The notes below the pieces were generated by a model that searched no databases, was not told the origin of the DNA, and saw only the letters and a program-made list of their open reading frames with translations. This document shows positions 32,356 to 40,756 of a stretch of DNA of 64,000 bases, piece after piece. This stretch comes from Rathayibacter sp. Leaf185 (GTDB lineage: Bacteria; Actinomycetota; Actinomycetes; Actinomycetales; Microbacteriaceae), in NCBI RefSeq assembly GCF_001423885.1, contig NZ_LMPP01000002.1, positions 1 through 64,000 on the forward strand, given 5' to 3'. Position 1 is the stretch's first letter. The number at the start of each line of letters is the position of its first letter. Position numbers and translations under genes: made by a program.

Positions 32356-34761
32356 TCAGGCGACCGTCAGCTCCACCACCGCGTCGTCGATCCCCTCGGC
32401 TGAGGCTCGCACGGTCACGCGGCCCGCGCCCGTCGGCCGGACGACCGCCAGAGCGCGCCCGTCGAACGTCGTGCGGGTCACCGCGTCGAAGCGCTCGGTC
32501 GTCGCCGGAGCGCCGGTGCCGTAGCCCGCGAGCACCCCCGCGCCCTCGACCGAGACCGTCACGGGGCGGTCGTCGCCCGTCACCAGCACGCCGTTCTCGC
32601 CCCGGAGCTCGAGCGCGATGAACGCGAGATCCTCGTCGCCGGCGTCGAGGGTCGAGCGGTCGGCCGAGGCCACGAGCCGCACCGCACCGGTCGCCGTCCG
32701 CAGCGTCGCGCGACCGGTCTCGACGCCTCCGGTCAGCGCGATCGCCGTCAGCGTTCCCGCCCGGTACGTCGTCTCGAGGGTCGCCAGCATCGGCCGAACG
32801 CCACCGATCGCCGCTCGTCCCACCTCGACGTCGTCCAGGAGCAGCACGACCTCCTCCGCATCCGCCGCGACCTCGACGGTCACCGGCGCGCCCTCGGAGT
32901 ACGGCCAGGTCCAGGAGGAGACGGAGTCGCTCCACGCCCACGGCGACTGCATCGTGATCGTGTTCCCGTGGTGCTCGGGGCGCAGGACCGCGATCGCCGG
33001 CTCGGCGCGCAGGCCCCAGACGATCTCGCGGTAGTACGAGATCGGGCGCCTGCTGCCCGTGATGTCGAAGTCGCCGCACCAGGCGGTGAGGTATGGGAAC
33101 TCGCGCTCGAGCCCGCCGTTCGCGGCCGGATCCTCGGCGTACGAGGTGGCGCCGATGCCGACCTCGCCGAGGTAGTCCCAGCCGGTCCAGGTGAAGTCGC
33201 CGATCACGTTCGGGTTCGCGAGCACCATCGGCCACAGCTCGCCGATGCGCGACGGGAAGGTCTCGGAGCCGACGATCACCCGGTGCGGGAAGGTCACCGC
33301 ATCCGCCGCGTAGCGCCCGTCGGCGTAGTTCAGCCCCAGCACGTCGAGCACCGAGCTCGACTCGGCGGTGCGCCGGGTGACGGCCTCGGAGGAGCCGATC
33401 GCGCTCATCATCCCGGCGCCCGACTCGCCCATCAGCTCGTTGAGCCCCTGCTCGGCCTGGAGGATGTCGTCGAGCTCGTCGAGGACGGCCAGCGCGGCGT
33501 TCACTCCGTTGGTCACCGGCCGGGTCGGGTCGAGGGCGCGGACGTGCTCGGCGAGATCACGGGCCTGCGCGGCCCCGTGGGGAGTGCCTGCCTCGACGAT
33601 CTCGTTGCCGATCGAGTACATGATCACGCTCGGGTGGTTGTAGTCCTTGGCGACCATCGACTCGAGGTCGGCCCGCCACCACTGGGCGAAGTCGAGCGCG
33701 TAGTCGTAGTCGGTCTTGCCGCGCGCCCACATGTCGAACGCCTCGTCCATGACGAGCATCCCGAGCCGGTCGCACGCGTCGAGCATCGACGGCGAGGCCG
33801 GGTTGTGCGCGGTGCGGATCGCGTTGAAGCCCGCCTCCTTGAGCAGCTCGATGCGGCGGAACTCGGCGCGTGCGATCGATGCCGCCCCGAGCGGCCCGTT
33901 GTCGCTGTGGAGGCAGGCGCCGCGCAGCAGCACGGGCTCGCCGTTGATCCGCAGGCCCTTGCGCGGGTCGACGGTCACCGTGCGGATGCCGTGCACCGTC
34001 ACCACCGCGTCCTCGCCGATCGACGTGGTGGCGGTGTAGAGGTGCGGCGACTCGACGCTCCAGAGCTCGGGCTGCTGCACGTACAGGCGCTGGCGCACCA
34101 CGGCGGTGCGGCCCGGCGCGACGGTGACGGGCGTCCGCTCGCTCTCGACGGTGAGTGCTCCGGAGGCGAGACTCGTCTCGACGGTGCGGTGAGCGGTGAC
34201 GAGACCGCGGTTCACGACGCTCGTGGCGACCTCGACGACCGCCTGGTCGTCCTCGACGCGCACCGTCGTGATCCGCACGCCGTCGGGCTCGATGTGCACG
34301 GCCTCGTCCACGTGCAGCAGCACCGGCCGGTGGAGCCCCGCGCCGGCGTACCAGCGGGTGTCCTGGCCCGAGCGCACCTCGATCCGCAGGGTGTTCTCCG
34401 CGCCGAAGCGGAGGAACGGGGTCAGCTCGACGAAGAAGCGCGCGAAGCCGTCGGCCCGGTTCCCGACGAACTCGTCATTGAGGAACACCATCGCGTGCCG
34501 GAACGCGCCCTGGATCTCGAGCCGGACGACCCGTCCCTCCCAGTCGGCGGGCGCCTCGAACGTCTTGACGTAGCTGAAGGCTCCGGCGGGGTAGTAGGCG
34601 GAGCTGCCTCCGCCGGGCACGTCGGCCGAGCGATCGGCGTCGCGCAGCGCGTCGTGCGGGAGGGTGACAGCCACGGAATCGTCAGCGCCCTTCTGAGCGG
34701 CGGCGAACGGGCCGCGGGGAGCCCTGACCGTCCAGTCGGAGGTGAACGGGGTGACGGTCAT
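32356..34761 (-). CDS. GH2 beta-galactosidase (DUF4982-containing type)
   Basis: An 801-residue GH2 enzyme without signal peptide. The N-terminal sugar-binding domain includes LPHDALRDADRS and YAGAGLHRPVLLHV. The barrel has GINGEP-like GLRINGEPVLLRGACLHSD, then FNAIRTAHNPASPSMLDACDRLG. The acid/base is Glu387 (YSIGNEIVEAG), and the nucleophile is Glu500 (IVGSETFPSR). The C-terminal DUF4982-like and Ig-like domains end in VVELTVA. The family splits terminal beta-galactosides (some act on glucuronides). It stands alone on the minus strand with a LacI-type operator about 35 bases upstream of its start. No dedicated regulator lies beside it. Confidence 0.92.
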   Translation of the reverse strand: MTVTPFTSDWTVRAPRGPFAAAQKGADDSVAVTLPHDALRDADRSADVPGGGSSAYYPAGAFSYVKTFEAPADWEGRVVRLEIQGAFRHAMVFLNDEFVGNRADGFARFFVELTPFLRFGAENTLRIEVRSGQDTRWYAGAGLHRPVLLHVDEAVHIEPDGVRITTVRVEDDQAVVEVATSVVNRGLVTAHRTVETSLASGALTVESERTPVTVAPGRTAVVRQRLYVQQPELWSVESPHLYTATTSIGEDAVVTVHGIRTVTVDPRKGLRINGEPVLLRGACLHSDNGPLGAASIARAEFRRIELLKEAGFNAIRTAHNPASPSMLDACDRLGMLVMDEAFDMWARGKTDYDYALDFAQWWRADLESMVAKDYNHPSVIMYSIGNEIVEAGTPHGAAQARDLAEHVRALDPTRPVTNGVNAALAVLDELDDILQAEQGLNELMGESGAGMMSAIGSSEAVTRRTAESSSVLDVLGLNYADGRYAADAVTFPHRVIVGSETFPSRIGELWPMVLANPNVIGDFTWTGWDYLGEVGIGATSYAEDPAANGGLEREFPYLTAWCGDFDITGSRRPISYYREIVWGLRAEPAIAVLRPEHHGNTITMQSPWAWSDSVSSWTWPYSEGAPVTVEVAADAEEVVLLLDDVEVGRAAIGGVRPMLATLETTYRAGTLTAIALTGGVETGRATLRTATGAVRLVASADRSTLDAGDEDLAFIALELRGENGVLVTGDDRPVTVSVEGAGVLAGYGTGAPATTERFDAVTRTTFDGRALAVVRPTGAGRVTVRASAEGIDDAVVELTVA

Positions 34762-35108
34762 GGCGGGTCCGATCGAGAAGGCAGAGGCGTGGCTGCGAAA
34801 CGTTTCCGACTGTTTCTCCGCGCTCCACGGAGCCTACGTGCCGTGGTGAGCGTCGGTCAACGGCGCCGGGAAGAAACAGTTTCCTGTGAACCGGCGGTCG
34901 CCTCGCCGCTATCCGGAAGGTGCGGTGGTCGCGCCCGACTACCGCGTCGTGTGAGTTCTGACGGGGTCCCGCGTCGCTCCGCGAGGGGAGGACATGCTCG
35001 CGAAGCGCCCGAGCCGAGGGGGCCGCAGGCCGTTGCTGCGCGGATCCGTCGAGGCCGGTCGAACAGCGAGCGCGCCTGGCGCGAGATCGTCGCCGTCCCG
35101 CGGAGGCG
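34762..35108. other. 347-base gap upstream of the GH2 gene
   Basis: This stretch separates the GH2 start from the Lrp-type gene's stop. It holds the GAAACGTTTC site and a related GAAAC-A-GTTTC site near the GH2 gene. The remaining 220 bases carry no credible gene or repeat that I can see. Confidence 0.5.
34797..34883. promoter_or_regulatory. LacI-type operator(s) upstream of the GH2 gene
   Basis: GAAACGTTTC (34797-34806) is a perfect ten-base palindrome with central CG, 36 bases upstream of the GH2 start on the minus strand. A related GAAAC-A-GTTTC lies at 34873-34883. The regulator is not adjacent; one of the LacI proteins here or elsewhere must bind. Confidence 0.6.
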
Positions 35109-35633
35109 TCAGCGCGGGCCGCCCCGTCGTGCGCCGCTCTGACGGGTGCCGAGCGGCAGCACGACATGCTCCTGGAGGTGCTGGTAGACCACCGAGGTGC
35201 GGACGTCGGCGACCTCGCGGCGCTGGGTCAGCTCGTCGATGACGAAGGCGTAGAGGTCGTCGTTGTCGCGGACCGCGACGTGGATGATGAAGTCCTCGTT
35301 GCCGGCGGTGACGAAGACGCCGACCGTCTCGTCGAGGCCGGCCACCCAGTCGCGGAACGCCTCGATGACGTCGCGCGAGGGAGGCCGGATGCGGACGGCG
35401 ATCAGCGCCTGCACTCCTCGGCCGATGGTCGCGAGATCGACCGCGAGGGTCGCCCGCACGATCACGCCGCGGCTGCGCAGGCTCCTCGTCCGGTCGAGCG
35501 CGGTCGTCGGGCTGACGCCGACCGCCGCGGCGAGGTCTCGGTTCGTCATCCGTGCATCCGACTGCAGAACGCGCAGGATCCGGATGTCGAGCTCGTCAAG
35601 AGAGGTTCCACGGGCGTTCCACTGGTCATTCAT
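35109..35633 (-). CDS. Lrp/AsnC-family transcriptional regulator
   Basis: A 174-residue Lrp/AsnC regulator. The N-terminal helix-turn-helix reads LDELDIRILRVLQSDARMTN then RDLAAAVGVSPTTALDRTRSL. The C-terminal RAM ligand domain contains QALIAVRIRPPSRDVIEAFR and VVYQHLQEHVVLPL. ATG 35633 gives MNDQWNARGTSLDELD. The gene is divergent from the DUF2000 gene with only 72 bases between, so local control of that gene is likely, as Lrp-type regulators often act on a divergent neighbour. Confidence 0.9.
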   Translation of the reverse strand: MNDQWNARGTSLDELDIRILRVLQSDARMTNRDLAAAVGVSPTTALDRTRSLRSRGVIVRATLAVDLATIGRGVQALIAVRIRPPSRDVIEAFRDWVAGLDETVGVFVTAGNEDFIIHVAVRDNDDLYAFVIDELTQRREVADVRTSVVYQHLQEHVVLPLGTRQSGARRGGPR

Positions 35634-35705
35634 ACGGACATCCTGCGCCGGAGTACCGGCTTCGCCTACCTTTCGGTGACCGTGCCGCACGACCCGAGGA
35701 GCACC

Positions 35706-36179
35706 ATGAGCGACCACATCGACCCCGCCGTCGGCTTCGCACCCGACGAGATCGACACCTCCGTGCCGACCCGTGCCGCCCGCCTCAAGTGGGTCGTCGT
35801 CGTCGACGAGGCGCTGCCGCCCGGCCGGGCCGTCAATGCCGCGATCTGCGTGAGCGCGGCGACCGCGGCCGGAGTCACTGGGCTTCTCGGTCCCTCGACT
35901 CACGACGCGACCGGCTCGGCGCATCCCGGTCTCCCGTGGGCGGGGTGCACGGTGCTGGCCGCCGACGCGGCGACCCTCCGCGTGATCCGCGCGAAAGCGG
36001 AGGCGCACGAGGGCACCTTCGTCGCCGACATGCCGGCCGCGGCGCAGGCGACCCGCGTCTACGACGACTACGCCGCCTCCGTGGCGAGCGCGGGGGAGCT
36101 CGACTACCTCGCGGTCAGCCTCGTCGGGCCGAAGAATCGCATCGACAAGATCGGGGGGCGCCTGCCGCTGCTGCCGTAG
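35706..36179 (+). CDS. DUF2000 family protein
   Basis: A 157-residue protein of the DUF2000 family, which adopts a peptidyl-tRNA hydrolase II-like fold; its function is not established. Visible family traits are KWVVVVDEALPPGRAVNAAICVSAATAAGVTGLLG near residue 28 and LAVSLVGPKNRIDKIGGRLPLLP at the end. GAGGAG precedes the ATG by four bases. It is divergently arranged with an Lrp-type regulator, a pairing that suggests induction by an amino acid or related small molecule. Confidence 0.85.
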   Translation: MSDHIDPAVGFAPDEIDTSVPTRAARLKWVVVVDEALPPGRAVNAAICVSAATAAGVTGLLGPSTHDATGSAHPGLPWAGCTVLAADAATLRVIRAKAEAHEGTFVADMPAAAQATRVYDDYAASVASAGELDYLAVSLVGPKNRIDKIGGRLPLLP

Positions 36180-36294
36180 GGGCTCTCCGGAGTCCGGGGT
36201 GGGTCGTCCTCCACAGGAGCTCTCCGGGCGTGAGTTTCCGGGCTTCGCACGGCACGGCCGGCCGGGTGCCGGTGATTCCTGGTTCGCTCCTGGC

Positions 36295-37626
36295 ATGGAT
36301 GAATCAGGTGAGCCCGTCACGGTGGAAGCGCAGCTCGGCGCGGTCGAGTCGCTCACCGACCTCGCTGCGCGCGCAGGGTTCTCGTCGGCGCAGTTCCTCT
36401 TCACGCGGGCTACGGCGCTGCACCTGGCACGTCGTGCGGCGCTCGAGATCCCGGACGTGTTCGCGCGCAGTGGCCGGTCCTCCCGCAGTGAGTCGCAGGA
36501 GCTTGTGGAGCGGTCGATCCGCGCGGAGCTGGCGGTGTCGCAGCGGATGACCGAGCGGATGGTGCGCCGGAACCTGGAACTGGCGCGGCTGCTGTTCGAG
36601 GATCTGCCGCTCACTCGTGCGGCGCTGGCTGAGGGCCGCCTGCTGTGGGAGGCGTGCGAGGCGATCTGCGACGCGGCGGCCACCCTGCCGGCCACGGTCC
36701 GGGGCGAGCTGGATGAGAGTGCGATCGATCTGGCGCTCACGATGAATCCGACTCAGCTGCGCAGAGCGGTCGCGCGGATGCGGGACGAGCTGCACGAAGA
36801 CCCTCTGGCCGTGCGGCACGTCCGTGCCAGGCAGGACCGCAGTGTCTGGGTGAGACCGGAGATCGACGGGATGGCGACGCTGTGTGCACTGCTGCCGGCG
36901 ACCCTCGCGGTGGGCGTGTACGACCGTCTCGACCGCATCGCCCGCACCCTGCGCGAGGGCGACGGCTCTGGCGACGGGCGGACCCTGTCGCAGCTGCGCG
37001 CCGACGCCCTGACCGATCTGCTCTGCGACGGCGACATCACCGGCACCACCCCGATCGCCGACGAGGACGACGCGCCCTCGACGTTCGTGCCGGGGGTGCG
37101 CGCCGAGGTGCGGCTGACGCTCGCCGCGAGCACCGCCACCGACGCCGACGACACCCCCGCCGACCTCGACGGATACGGCCTCATCCCCGCCGACATAGCC
37201 CGCGAGCTCGTCGGAGTCGGCGCGTCGTTCACGCGGATCCTGACCGACCCGGACACCGGCACCGTCGCCTCCGTCGGACGCACCCACCGCGTCCCGCCAC
37301 AGCAGATGCGACTCCACCTGCAACTGCGCGATCAGACCTGCCGCTTCCCCGGCTGCACCCGCCCCGCCTCCACCAGCGAGGCCGACCACACCATCGAGTG
37401 GCGCAACGGAGGCGAGACCGCGCTCCACAACCTGGCCTCGCTCTGCACGAGTCACCACCACGTCCGCCACGGTGACCGTTGGACCTACCGCCTGCACCCC
37501 GACGGCAGCGCCGAGTGGACCACTCCGACGGGCCGTCGCGTCACCACCCGTCCGGCGGTCCCCCTCGGAGGTCCACCGAAGTCACCCCCGCGACCACGGT
37601 GCGACGATGCACCGCCACCGCTCTGA
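36295..37626 (+). CDS. DUF222 / 13E12-type HNH endonuclease-like protein
   Basis: A 443-residue protein of the DUF222-HNH architecture abundant in Actinobacteria (13E12 repeat family of mycobacteria). The first 300 residues are the helical DUF222 domain (RRNLELARLLFEDLPLTRAALAEGRLLWEACEAI). The C-terminal HNH domain has the zinc Cys pair and catalytic residues in TCRFPGCTRPASTSEADHTIEWRNGGETALHNLASLCTSHH (shown here only to identify its limits: Cys pair, ADH, N-x-x-x-LC-x-x-HH). ATG 36295 is preferred; upstream sequence in frame is unlike the family. The function is unknown; many genomes hold many divergent copies, so it may be a selfish or repeated element. Confidence 0.88.
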   Translation: MDESGEPVTVEAQLGAVESLTDLAARAGFSSAQFLFTRATALHLARRAALEIPDVFARSGRSSRSESQELVERSIRAELAVSQRMTERMVRRNLELARLLFEDLPLTRAALAEGRLLWEACEAICDAAATLPATVRGELDESAIDLALTMNPTQLRRAVARMRDELHEDPLAVRHVRARQDRSVWVRPEIDGMATLCALLPATLAVGVYDRLDRIARTLREGDGSGDGRTLSQLRADALTDLLCDGDITGTTPIADEDDAPSTFVPGVRAEVRLTLAASTATDADDTPADLDGYGLIPADIARELVGVGASFTRILTDPDTGTVASVGRTHRVPPQQMRLHLQLRDQTCRFPGCTRPASTSEADHTIEWRNGGETALHNLASLCTSHHHVRHGDRWTYRLHPDGSAEWTTPTGRRVTTRPAVPLGGPPKSPPRPRCDDAPPPL

Positions 37627-37716
37627 CGTGCTCCGGATCCTCTGCGGAGACGCACGCCGCTCGTGCGCCGTGGCGGGGTCGCTGTGTGGGAGATCCTCGA
37701 CGCGGACCGCTCGGCG

Positions 37717-38127
37717 TCAGTTGATGATCTCGGCCCGCTCGTCGGCGCGCAGAACGGCCAGGCGATCACGCCAGGCGCGCAGTGCCTCCGGGGTCGGCCG
37801 CGTCCAGTCGGTGACTTCGTCGACGATCCGGAGGGGGTCGGTGCTGCGGTACGACCGGGTCGGGTTGCCCGGGAACTTCTTGTCGGTGACGTTCGGGTCG
37901 TCCTCGAACGGCCCCATGGGCTGGACGGCGTAGACCCGCGGCTCGGCGTCTCCGGGAGCGAGCTCGGCCGCGAGGCCGGCACCGTCGGCGTTCGCCGTGA
38001 AGTAGACGTGGTTCATCACGATCTCGGGCCGGTAGTTCGATCGGAAACCCGCCGTGAGGAGGTCGCCGATCCGCAGATCGGCCTTCGTGCCGTGGAAGAA
38101 CGGCCCGTCGTCATGCGCAGCGCTCAT
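37717..38127 (-). CDS. arr: NAD+-rifampin ADP-ribosyltransferase
   Basis: A 136-residue protein matching the Arr family in length and pattern: PFFHGTKADLRIGDLLTAGF at the start, YRPEIVMNHVYFTANADGAGLAAELA in the middle, VYAVQPMGPFEDDPNVTDKKFPGNPTRSYRS, and the end DWTRPTPEALRAWRD. Arr transfers ADP-ribose from NAD+ to the C23 hydroxyl of rifampin and so inactivates it; chromosomal copies occur in many actinobacteria. ATG 38127 fits the family start. It is a single gene, convergent with the HNH gene, with nothing mobile recognisable around it. Confidence 0.92.
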   Translation of the reverse strand: MSAAHDDGPFFHGTKADLRIGDLLTAGFRSNYRPEIVMNHVYFTANADGAGLAAELAPGDAEPRVYAVQPMGPFEDDPNVTDKKFPGNPTRSYRSTDPLRIVDEVTDWTRPTPEALRAWRDRLAVLRADERAEIIN

Positions 38128-38249
38128 GGCGACAGGGTAGACGGGGTAGCGCGAGGTCGGCGGAGAGGACGATGTCGCCCGCTCCGCGGCTTCTCGCAGG
38201 CCTACCGTGCCTGCGGGGTCGCCCCGCGGCAGCGCACGGGGTAGTCCGG

Positions 38250-38447
38250 TCAGCTTCGGAAGACCGACCACTCCTTGGCGTCGTATCGCACCGCGGTGCC
38301 GCCGACGTCGAGCAGCCAGCCGTCGACGTCGCGCGCCTCGACCTGGCCGATCGCGACCTCGGTCACCCAGCCGCTGCGCGTGTTGCGCCACCGGATCAGC
38401 TTCACGTGACGCCCGCGCTCGTCCATCCGACTGTTCCTGTCCGCCAT
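38250..38447 (-). CDS. Small hypothetical protein
   Basis: A 65-residue basic protein (RNTRSGWVTEVAIGQVEARD then VDGWLLDVGGTAVRYDAKEW) with a plausible beta-strand pattern. Start could be ATG 38447 or the second Met seven codons in; neither has a strong ribosome site. The family is not recognised. It lies between arr and the LLM oxidoreductase on the minus strand. Confidence 0.5.
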   Translation of the reverse strand: MADRNSRMDERGRHVKLIRWRNTRSGWVTEVAIGQVEARDVDGWLLDVGGTAVRYDAKEWSVFRS

Positions 38448-38535
38448 CCGCCCACTATGACCCGGAGGAGTGTCGGGAATCCGCTGTTGACAGAGGGCCC
38501 CGGTCCGCTCGCATGCCGTCTCCTACACTCGGACG

Positions 38536-39411
38536 ATGCGCCACGGAATCGTCATCCTCCCGCAGGAGCCCTGGACCACCGCCCGCCGCAAGTGGCAGTC
38601 GGCCGAGGGGCTCGGCTTCGATCACGCGTGGACATACGATCACCTGTCGTGGCGCTCACTCGCCGATCAGGTCTGGCACGCGACCGTCCCCACGCTCACC
38701 GCGGCGGCCGTCGTCACCGAGACCATCCGGCTCGGCACCTTCGTGGCTTCGCCGAACTTCCGGCATCCGGTGCCGTTCGCGAAGGAGCTCGCGACCCTCG
38801 ACGACATCTCGGGCGGGCGCTTCGTGCTCGGCGTCGGCTCGGGCGGCACCGGCTTCGACGCCACCGTGCTCGGCCAGCCGCTGCACTCGCCCCGCGAGCG
38901 GCATGAGCGCTACGTCGAGTTCGTCTCGGCGCTCGACGAGCTGCTGCGCCACGAGACTCCTGGCTCGGGCGGCATCGACATCGACGGCCGCTGGTTCACG
39001 GCCCGCGGCGCCCGGATGGTCGGCGAGCCGGTGCAGCGTCCGCGCCTGCCCTTCGTCCTCGCCGCGAACGGACCGAAGGGGCTCGCGCTGGTCGCTGAGC
39101 GCGCGCAGGGCTGGGTCACCACCGGACCCGAGGCGGCGACGAGCGAGGAGTGGTGGGCCGCGGTCGCCGTCCTCGGCCGCCGCCTCGACGACGCGCTGGA
39201 GGCGGCGGGCCGCGACCCCCGCTCCCTCGAGCGCCACCTCTCGCTCGACTCCGGACCGCACTTCTCGCTCGAGAGCGTCGCCCGCTTCGACGAGATGGCC
39301 GGGCGCGCCGAGGAACTCGGCTTCACCGACGTGATCTCGCACTGGCCGCGCGCTGACGGTCTCTACGCGGGCGACGACGACGTGCTCTACGACGTCGCCT
39401 CGCGGTTCTAG
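38536..39411 (+). CDS. LLM-class flavin-dependent oxidoreductase
   Basis: A 291-residue luciferase-like monooxygenase-family protein with a TIM-barrel pattern: GLGFDHAWTYDHLSWRSL, LGTFVASPNFRHPVPFAKELATLDDISGGRFVLGVGSGG and RLPFVLAANGPKGLALVAERAQGWVTTG. These match F420- or FMN-dependent members. The conserved DDISGGRFVLGVGSG block is diagnostic. Substrate is not predictable. The next gene, a membrane protein, begins four bases after the stop, so they may be co-transcribed. Confidence 0.88.
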   Translation: MRHGIVILPQEPWTTARRKWQSAEGLGFDHAWTYDHLSWRSLADQVWHATVPTLTAAAVVTETIRLGTFVASPNFRHPVPFAKELATLDDISGGRFVLGVGSGGTGFDATVLGQPLHSPRERHERYVEFVSALDELLRHETPGSGGIDIDGRWFTARGARMVGEPVQRPRLPFVLAANGPKGLALVAERAQGWVTTGPEAATSEEWWAAVAVLGRRLDDALEAAGRDPRSLERHLSLDSGPHFSLESVARFDEMAGRAEELGFTDVISHWPRADGLYAGDDDVLYDVASRF

Positions 39412-39415
39412 CGGA

Positions 39416-39886
39416 ATGCCCGCGGTCCTGCGCGGCGCTGCCCGACCCGGCGCCCTGATCGGCCTGGTCAGCGCCGCCGTGATCGCGTTCCTGTACCTCG
39501 TCTCCGTCGTCGGCTGGGGGATGGACGGGCGCGCGCCGGCGTCGGGCTGGGTCGCGATCGTCGCTGCCGCGCTCGTGGGAGCGCTTGCGGGTGGAGTCGC
39601 GATCGGCACCCAGCGCGCGCTCGGGGCGCCGCGCGTCCTGGCTCCGCTCGTGGCGCCGGTACTGGTGGCCCTGGTGGCGGTCGCGGCAGCGATCGTCGTG
39701 CTCCCGTTCGATCCCGACGGCTCCCTCGCGCTGACGGTCGCCGTGATGGTCCCGTTCGCCGTGATCGCAGTCACCCTCGCGACCGCGCTCGCCGCCTTCA
39801 CCGACGCGTCGCGGTGGCGGCCGATCGGAGGCGTCGCCGCGGTCGTCATCGCCCTCGCGCTGATCACGGGCCTCGTTGCCGAGTAG
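39416..39886 (+). CDS. Hypothetical membrane protein
   Basis: A 156-residue protein with four clear membrane segments: LIGLVSAAVIAFLYLVSVVG, VAIVAAALVGALAGGVAIG, VLAPLVAPVLVALVAVAAAI and AVMVPFAVIAVTLATALAAF, then a last one at the end (GGVAAVVIALALITGLVA). No motif was recognised. It begins four bases after the LLM gene's stop and is convergent with the nucleoside hydrolase. Confidence 0.7.
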   Translation: MPAVLRGAARPGALIGLVSAAVIAFLYLVSVVGWGMDGRAPASGWVAIVAAALVGALAGGVAIGTQRALGAPRVLAPLVAPVLVALVAVAAAIVVLPFDPDGSLALTVAVMVPFAVIAVTLATALAAFTDASRWRPIGGVAAVVIALALITGLVAE

Positions 39887-39892
39887 CCCGCG

Positions 39893-40756
39893 TCAGCGCG
39901 TCCCGAATGCGCGAAGCTTCGCGATGAGGTCCTCGATCAGCCAGCGCGTGTCGAACGCCTCGCAGACGCGGATCGCGTGCGGGCCGACCTCCGGCAGCAG
40001 GTCGCCCGACGTCGAGAACCGCGGCGCCGGCCGCGAGCGCCAGCGGCCGCCCGCCGGGTTCATCACCGCGCCGATCGCCGGGCTGTCGCCGAGCGAGCGG
40101 AAGTCGAGCGGCCCGTAGTCGAGGGTGGCGTTGAAGGCGATGAGCTGGTCGACGAGGTAGTCGGCGAGCGGGCTCGTGCCGCTGAGGCGGGCGCGCAGCT
40201 CAGCATGGCCGATGCCGACCATCGTGTAGACGGGCATCGGGATCTGCCAGACCGCGACTCCGGAGGCCATCACAGCGTTCGCCGCGGCGACGTCGTTGAT
40301 GAGGTTGAACTCGGGGTGGTACGCGGGGATCTCGTCGTAGGGAGGCCCGCCGACCCAGACCACGACGACGTCGCGGGAGGCGATCGCGGGCTCCTCGAGG
40401 AGCGCCGAGGCGACGTCGGTCAGAGGGCCGAGCACCGCGATCCAGAGGCGGCCGGCGTCGCGCAGGGCCTCGTCCACGATTAGGCGCGAGCCCTCGGAGG
40501 GCGCGGCCGTGCGCTCGTCGGCCAGCGGGTCCGCGGAGCCGTCCATGACCGGCACGGAGGCGCCGGCCAGGCCGACCGCGCGATCGATCTCCCGCCGCGA
40601 GGCGTCGCGGCTGCCGGCGCGCCCGAAATGCGCCGAGACGAGCCCGCGGATGTCGAGGGTCGAGGTCAGCAGGGCCTGCACGATGGCGAACTGGTCGTCG
40701 GCCTCGTTGGCGGCATCGGTGCTGATGATCAGCCGGTGCGGCGGCGGCGGGGTCAT
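39893..40756 (-). CDS. Inosine-uridine nucleoside hydrolase-like protein
   Basis: A 287-residue protein of the nucleoside hydrolase (IunH) fold, which hydrolyses N-ribosyl bonds with a calcium-bound aspartate cluster. The N-terminal Asp-rich site is STDAANEADDQFAIVQALL, a variant of DTDPGxDDxxAI. GPLTDVASAL matches the family's LGPLTN block, and AYHPEFNLINDVAAANAV matches the later PxAEFNxxxDPEAA block. It overlaps the upstream LacI gene by four bases (ATGA). With a sugar-type regulator as partner, an N-glycoside or ribonucleoside substrate is likely, but variant active-site residues make it uncertain. Confidence 0.83.
   Translation of the reverse strand: MTPPPPHRLIISTDAANEADDQFAIVQALLTSTLDIRGLVSAHFGRAGSRDASRREIDRAVGLAGASVPVMDGSADPLADERTAAPSEGSRLIVDEALRDAGRLWIAVLGPLTDVASALLEEPAIASRDVVVVWVGGPPYDEIPAYHPEFNLINDVAAANAVMASGVAVWQIPMPVYTMVGIGHAELRARLSGTSPLADYLVDQLIAFNATLDYGPLDFRSLGDSPAIGAVMNPAGGRWRSRPAPRFSTSGDLLPEVGPHAIRVCEAFDTRWLIEDLIAKLRAFGTR

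Noticed and set aside
34994-35242. 82-codon frame preceded by GAGGGGAGGAC
   Set aside because: The ribosome site is good, but the product is Arg/Gly/Pro-rich and runs antisense through the end of the Lrp-type gene; no support as a protein.
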